Assembly: GCF_015277875.1 (NCBI RefSeq)
Contig: NZ_CP063814.1
Span: 2,666,001 to 2,730,000, forward strand
Length of the DNA stretch: 64,000 nt
Direction of reading: 5' to 3'
DNA from: Microbacterium luteum
GTDB taxonomy: Bacteria > Actinomycetota > Actinomycetes > Actinomycetales > Microbacteriaceae
Shown: piece by piece, positions 60,962 through 64,000 of the stretch
How positions within the stretch are numbered: the first letter of the stretch is position 1
Layout: each line of letters starts with the position of its first letter
The notes under the pieces: model-generated
The model's database searches: none
Seen by the model: only the letters and a program-made list of their open reading frames with translations
What the model was told of the DNA's origin: nothing
Made by a program: the position numbers and the translations under genes

Positions 60962-61834
60962 ATGATGAAGACACTGGGCGGGCGGTACGTGCCGTACCTC
61001 TACATCCTCCCCGTCGTCGTCATTTCGGGGGTGTTGATCTACTTCAGCATCGGCTTCAACACCTGGGCGAGCCTGACCGACTGGAACGGCCTCACCCGGA
61101 TGAACTTCGTCGGGCTCGACAACTATGCGGCTCTGCTGTCCGACCGAACGTTCTGGACGGCGCTGCGCAACACACTCGTCTTCATGGTCGCGACCGTTTT
61201 CATCCAGGCGGTGCTCGGTCTCCTGGTCGCGGTGATCGCGAAAGAGCGGCTTCCCGGGAGCAACTTCTTCAAGGCACTCTTCTTCCTTCCGATCGCCATG
61301 GCACCCGCGATCATCGCCACGGTCTTCCGGTACATGCTCGAGACGAACTTCGGGTCGCTCAACGAGTCGCTTCGCGCGCTCGGGCTGCTCGGCCAGGGTG
61401 AGGTGATCGAATGGCTCGGCCGTGACCTCGGGCTCTGGTCGATCATCGTGATCAACATCTTCCAGTGGATGGGCTTCTCGATGATGATCTACTTCGCGGG
61501 TCTCATGTCCATCCCCGATGAGCTGTACGAGGCCGCCACGCTCGACGGAGCGGGATGGTGGCGCCGTCTGTGGTCCATCACGATCCCGTCGCTGCGCGGG
61601 ACGACGAGTGTGCTCATCATCCTCGGCATCGTCGGTGCCCTGAAGACCTTCGACATCGTGTGGCTGACCACAGGTGGAGGCCCCGGTGACTCGACGCAGT
61701 TTCTCTCGACCTACCTGTATCAGGAGCGTTCCAACAGGGAAGCCGGCTACGCCTCCGCGATTGGGATGGTCATCCTCCTGCTCGCCTTCCTTCTCTCACT
61801 GGTGCAGATGCGCGTGAGCGGACGGAGGAAGTGA
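60962..61834 (+). CDS. Sugar ABC transporter permease (MalF type)
   Basis: 290 residues, six helices, opening YVPYLYILPVVVISGVLIYFSIGFNTWASLTDW. The EAA loop is DELYEAATLDGAGWWRRLWSITIPSLRG and DIVWLTTGGGPGDSTQFLSTYLY follows. AAGGAG lies directly upstream; the second in-frame ATG at 60965 has better spacing. Unusually, the operon begins with this permease and not with a solute-binding-protein gene. Confidence 0.93.
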   Translation: MMKTLGGRYVPYLYILPVVVISGVLIYFSIGFNTWASLTDWNGLTRMNFVGLDNYAALLSDRTFWTALRNTLVFMVATVFIQAVLGLLVAVIAKERLPGSNFFKALFFLPIAMAPAIIATVFRYMLETNFGSLNESLRALGLLGQGEVIEWLGRDLGLWSIIVINIFQWMGFSMMIYFAGLMSIPDELYEAATLDGAGWWRRLWSITIPSLRGTTSVLIILGIVGALKTFDIVWLTTGGGPGDSTQFLSTYLYQERSNREAGYASAIGMVILLLAFLLSLVQMRVSGRRK

Positions 61835-61836
61835 CG

Positions 61837-62634
61837 ATGCGAAAGCAGATCCTGGCACGCGTAGCCATGTACGCCGCCCTGGGGGCGCTCGCCGCCTTGT
61901 GGCTCTACCCGATCGGCGTCGCCGTCTACATGTCGATCTCGGTGGGTGGATGGAACAACTACGCCGTCGTCCTCACTCACGAGTCATTCGACTACTGGTC
62001 GGCGATCGGCAACAGCTTTCTCATGGCCGGCGTCTCGGCGCTCGTGATCATGCTCATTTCGGCACTGGCGGGCTATGCGTTCTCCAAGATGCAGTTCCGC
62101 GGCCGCGAGGTGATCTATCGACTCCTTCTCGCCTGCCTCGCCGTCCCCGTCGCTGCCGTGGTGACTCCCCTCTTCTTCACGATCAACACGCTCGAACTGC
62201 GCAACACCTACGTCGGCGTCATCATCCCGCTCATCGCTTTCAACGCGCTGATGATGATTCTGCTCATGCGCAACCACTTCGACGCTCTCCCCGACGAGCT
62301 AATTGAGGCCGCCACCCTCGATGGATGCAACTCCTTCGCCGTCTGGTGGCGCGTGCTCCTTCCCCTGAGCGGGCCCACCCTGGCGACCGTGGGGGTCCTC
62401 GCCTTCGTCTACTCGTGGAACGAGTACCTGCTGCCGAATCTGCTGCTGTCCTCGCCGGAGCTGTTCCCGGTGACCCAGGCGATATCCCTCCTGCAGGACG
62501 ACCGAATGAGCCAGGAGCAGATCTCTCAGCTCTACGCCGGTCTCATCCTGATGACGATCCCCTCCGTCATCGTCTACCTGGTCAGCCAGCGCTACCTGCA
62601 GGCCGGCGTGACCGCAGGCGCGGTGAAGAGCTGA
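61837..62634 (+). CDS. Carbohydrate ABC transporter permease (MalG type)
   Basis: 265 residues from the ATG at 61837 (GGAGGAA about 6 nt upstream); the GTG at 61831 overlaps the previous stop and is an alternative. Six helices, EAA loop DELIEAATLDGCNSFAVWWRVLLPLSGP, and C-terminus RYLQAGVTAGAVKS. It partners the preceding permease. Its stop overlaps the ATG of the GH43-type gene. Confidence 0.93.
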   Translation: MRKQILARVAMYAALGALAALWLYPIGVAVYMSISVGGWNNYAVVLTHESFDYWSAIGNSFLMAGVSALVIMLISALAGYAFSKMQFRGREVIYRLLLACLAVPVAAVVTPLFFTINTLELRNTYVGVIIPLIAFNALMMILLMRNHFDALPDELIEAATLDGCNSFAVWWRVLLPLSGPTLATVGVLAFVYSWNEYLLPNLLLSSPELFPVTQAISLLQDDRMSQEQISQLYAGLILMTIPSVIVYLVSQRYLQAGVTAGAVKS

Positions 62635-64000
62635 TGACGACGCCCGTCGACACCGAACCGAAGGACCGAACGATGGTGACAGCCGAGCGATACCGCAACC
62701 CGCTGGGGTATTCCGATGGCATCGCCCGCACCGACCCCGACCCGTTCGTGCTGCGCTACCGCGGGCTCTACTACTGCTACTCGACGGGCGAGACGCAGGT
62801 GAACGTGAGCGTCTCGAGTGATCTCGTGTCCTGGACGCGCGTCGGGGCGGCGCTGCAGGTGCCGGGCCGCACTCATTACTGGGCACCGTGCACGATCTAC
62901 GTCGACGGCGTCTTCTACCTCTATGTCTCGAGCAGACCCGCCGGGTCGACCGACCCGCACGACGAGGTGCTGCAACTGGCCACGAGCCACCATCCAACGG
63001 GTCCGTTCACGCTGGTCACCCAGTTCTTCGACACGTTCTCGATCGATCCGCATGTCGTGCCCGACGGTGAGGGCGGGTACGTCATGTTCTATTCGACGAA
63101 CGACGTCACGGGCCTCGACGACGAGTACGTCGGCACGTCGATCGTCGCCGATCGCCTGCTCGACTTCGATCGCCTCGAGGGTCGGCCCCGCGTGATCGTA
63201 CGCCCCTCCCTCGAACAGGAGGTCTTCGAGCACGACAGGTTCGGCGATGGTCGCGACTGGTACACCATCGAGGGTGCGACGTACCTCACTCGAGGCGACC
63301 GCGCGTATCTCACCTACTCGGGCAACGCGTACGAGCGCCCCGACTACTTCATCGGTCAGGCTGGCGCCGTCCTCGACGGCGCACCCCACGACCTGGTGTG
63401 GCGCAAGCATCCGAACGATCACGAATATGCCCCGCTCATGCGTCGCAACGGCGACGTCGAAGGCACGGGGCACAACTCCGTCGTGCGCGCCCCGAACCTC
63501 GTCGACGACTGGATCGTCTACCACGGGCGGGATGCCGCGGATCCGCTCGACCCTCAGGTCGAACAGCGCACGATGCGCATCGATCCGCTGCTGCACACCA
63601 CGCGATGCCTGATCACCACCGGCCCGGGTTCCACGGAGCTCGACGCTCCGGCACGACCCCAGGTCTCCGACGATTTCTCCGGCGCCGAGCTCGATGCTCG
63701 CTGGGACGTGCGAGAAGGACGCGTGCACCTCGCGGACGATCGCGTCTGCACAACTGCTGCCGAGCGCACGCGCCTCGAGACATCGGCGGCCGCGTCAGCG
63801 TACGTCGCCGAGGTGTGGATGCGCGTCGAGATCTCCGATCGCGGCGCCCGAGCGGGCGTGGTCGTCGCCGCCAACGGAGACGATGACGTCGTCGAGGTGC
63901 TGGCGGATGCGGCGACGTCGCAGCTGATCGCACGACGCTGGCTCCGCGGCGTCGGCACCGTGATCGCCCGCACCGAGTTGCGCCGGGCACGGCTTGACCG
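62634..64000 (+). CDS. GH43-type glycoside hydrolase with C-terminal lectin-like domain, partial (runs off the right edge)
   Basis: 455 codons are visible with no stop. The five-bladed propeller has D36 (ARTDPDPFVLRYRGLYYCYS) as base, HYWAPCTIYVDG, D138 (SIDPHVVPDGEGG) as the pKa-tuning Asp and E213 (WYTIEGATYL) as acid, the GH43 triad by position. From about residue 345, VSDDFSGAELDARWDVREGRVHL begins a concanavalin-like domain. No signal peptide. The ATG at 62634 overlaps the permease stop; an ATG at 62673 with AAGGA upstream is an alternative. GH43 enzymes remove arabinose, xylose or related residues; the sulfatase opposite suggests a decorated glycan. Confidence 0.88.
   Translation, partial: MTTPVDTEPKDRTMVTAERYRNPLGYSDGIARTDPDPFVLRYRGLYYCYSTGETQVNVSVSSDLVSWTRVGAALQVPGRTHYWAPCTIYVDGVFYLYVSSRPAGSTDPHDEVLQLATSHHPTGPFTLVTQFFDTFSIDPHVVPDGEGGYVMFYSTNDVTGLDDEYVGTSIVADRLLDFDRLEGRPRVIVRPSLEQEVFEHDRFGDGRDWYTIEGATYLTRGDRAYLTYSGNAYERPDYFIGQAGAVLDGAPHDLVWRKHPNDHEYAPLMRRNGDVEGTGHNSVVRAPNLVDDWIVYHGRDAADPLDPQVEQRTMRIDPLLHTTRCLITTGPGSTELDAPARPQVSDDFSGAELDARWDVREGRVHLADDRVCTTAAERTRLETSAAASAYVAEVWMRVEISDRGARAGVVVAANGDDDVVEVLADAATSQLIARRWLRGVGTVIARTELRRARLD

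Overview
The window is high-GC (roughly 70%) actinobacterial DNA. Protein families and style point to Microbacteriaceae, most likely Microbacterium or a close relative: a DUF7882 protein, two DUF222/HNH (13E12-type) proteins, many sugar ABC transporters with glycoside hydrolases, TANNNT promoters set 6-8 nt from start codons, and a dispersed 30-36 nt intergenic repeat. No rRNA or tRNA gene is visible, so the genus is an inference.

Layout. 0-4 kb: a CPBP membrane protease running off the left edge, then a tyrosine phosphatase / bacterial tyrosine kinase pair of the capsule-regulation type. 4-9.2 kb: quinone oxidoreductase, TerC under an apparent yybP-ykoY manganese riboswitch, a GH35 beta-galactosidase, and a MarR gene divergent from a DUF7882 gene. 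9.8-18.5 kb: a histidine kinase, a GH15/SMP-30/SDR/FAD-oxidoreductase operon, and stress genes (Dps, SDR, YrhK). 18.6-29.3 kb: a Cys-rich copper-binding protein, a DUF3500 pseudogene next to HupE, VanZ, an MFS symporter, a second sensor kinase, CsbD, a lipid kinase, a frameshifted TspO-like gene and a BLUF photoreceptor operon.

29-48.7 kb is mainly sugar catabolism. An ABC importer with a GH13 alpha-glucosidase lies divergent from a ROK regulator. Then come a large LuxR (LAL) regulator, a secreted surface-type protein, a second ABC importer, an AraC regulator, and a DUF5107-TPR / cellulase-like pair. 48.7-58 kb is an accessory block bounded by two nearly identical, same-orientation DUF222/HNH genes. 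It holds a hipBA locus whose hipA is frameshifted, a short hipA-like remnant, several unrecognised genes and a vapBC toxin-antitoxin pair. 58-64 kb is a divergent glycan locus: LacI regulator and sulfatase on one side, two ABC permeases and a GH43-type enzyme on the other, with two palindromic operators between them.

Three genes are broken as read. The DUF3500 gene has lost an internal segment. The TspO-like and hipA genes carry 1-2 nt shifts that could be real or sequence errors. The least expected signals are three hipB-promoter sites at exact 27-nt spacing, a repeat family that supplies the C-terminus of one enzyme, and a promoter followed by strong hairpins at 25.8 kb that may make a small RNA.
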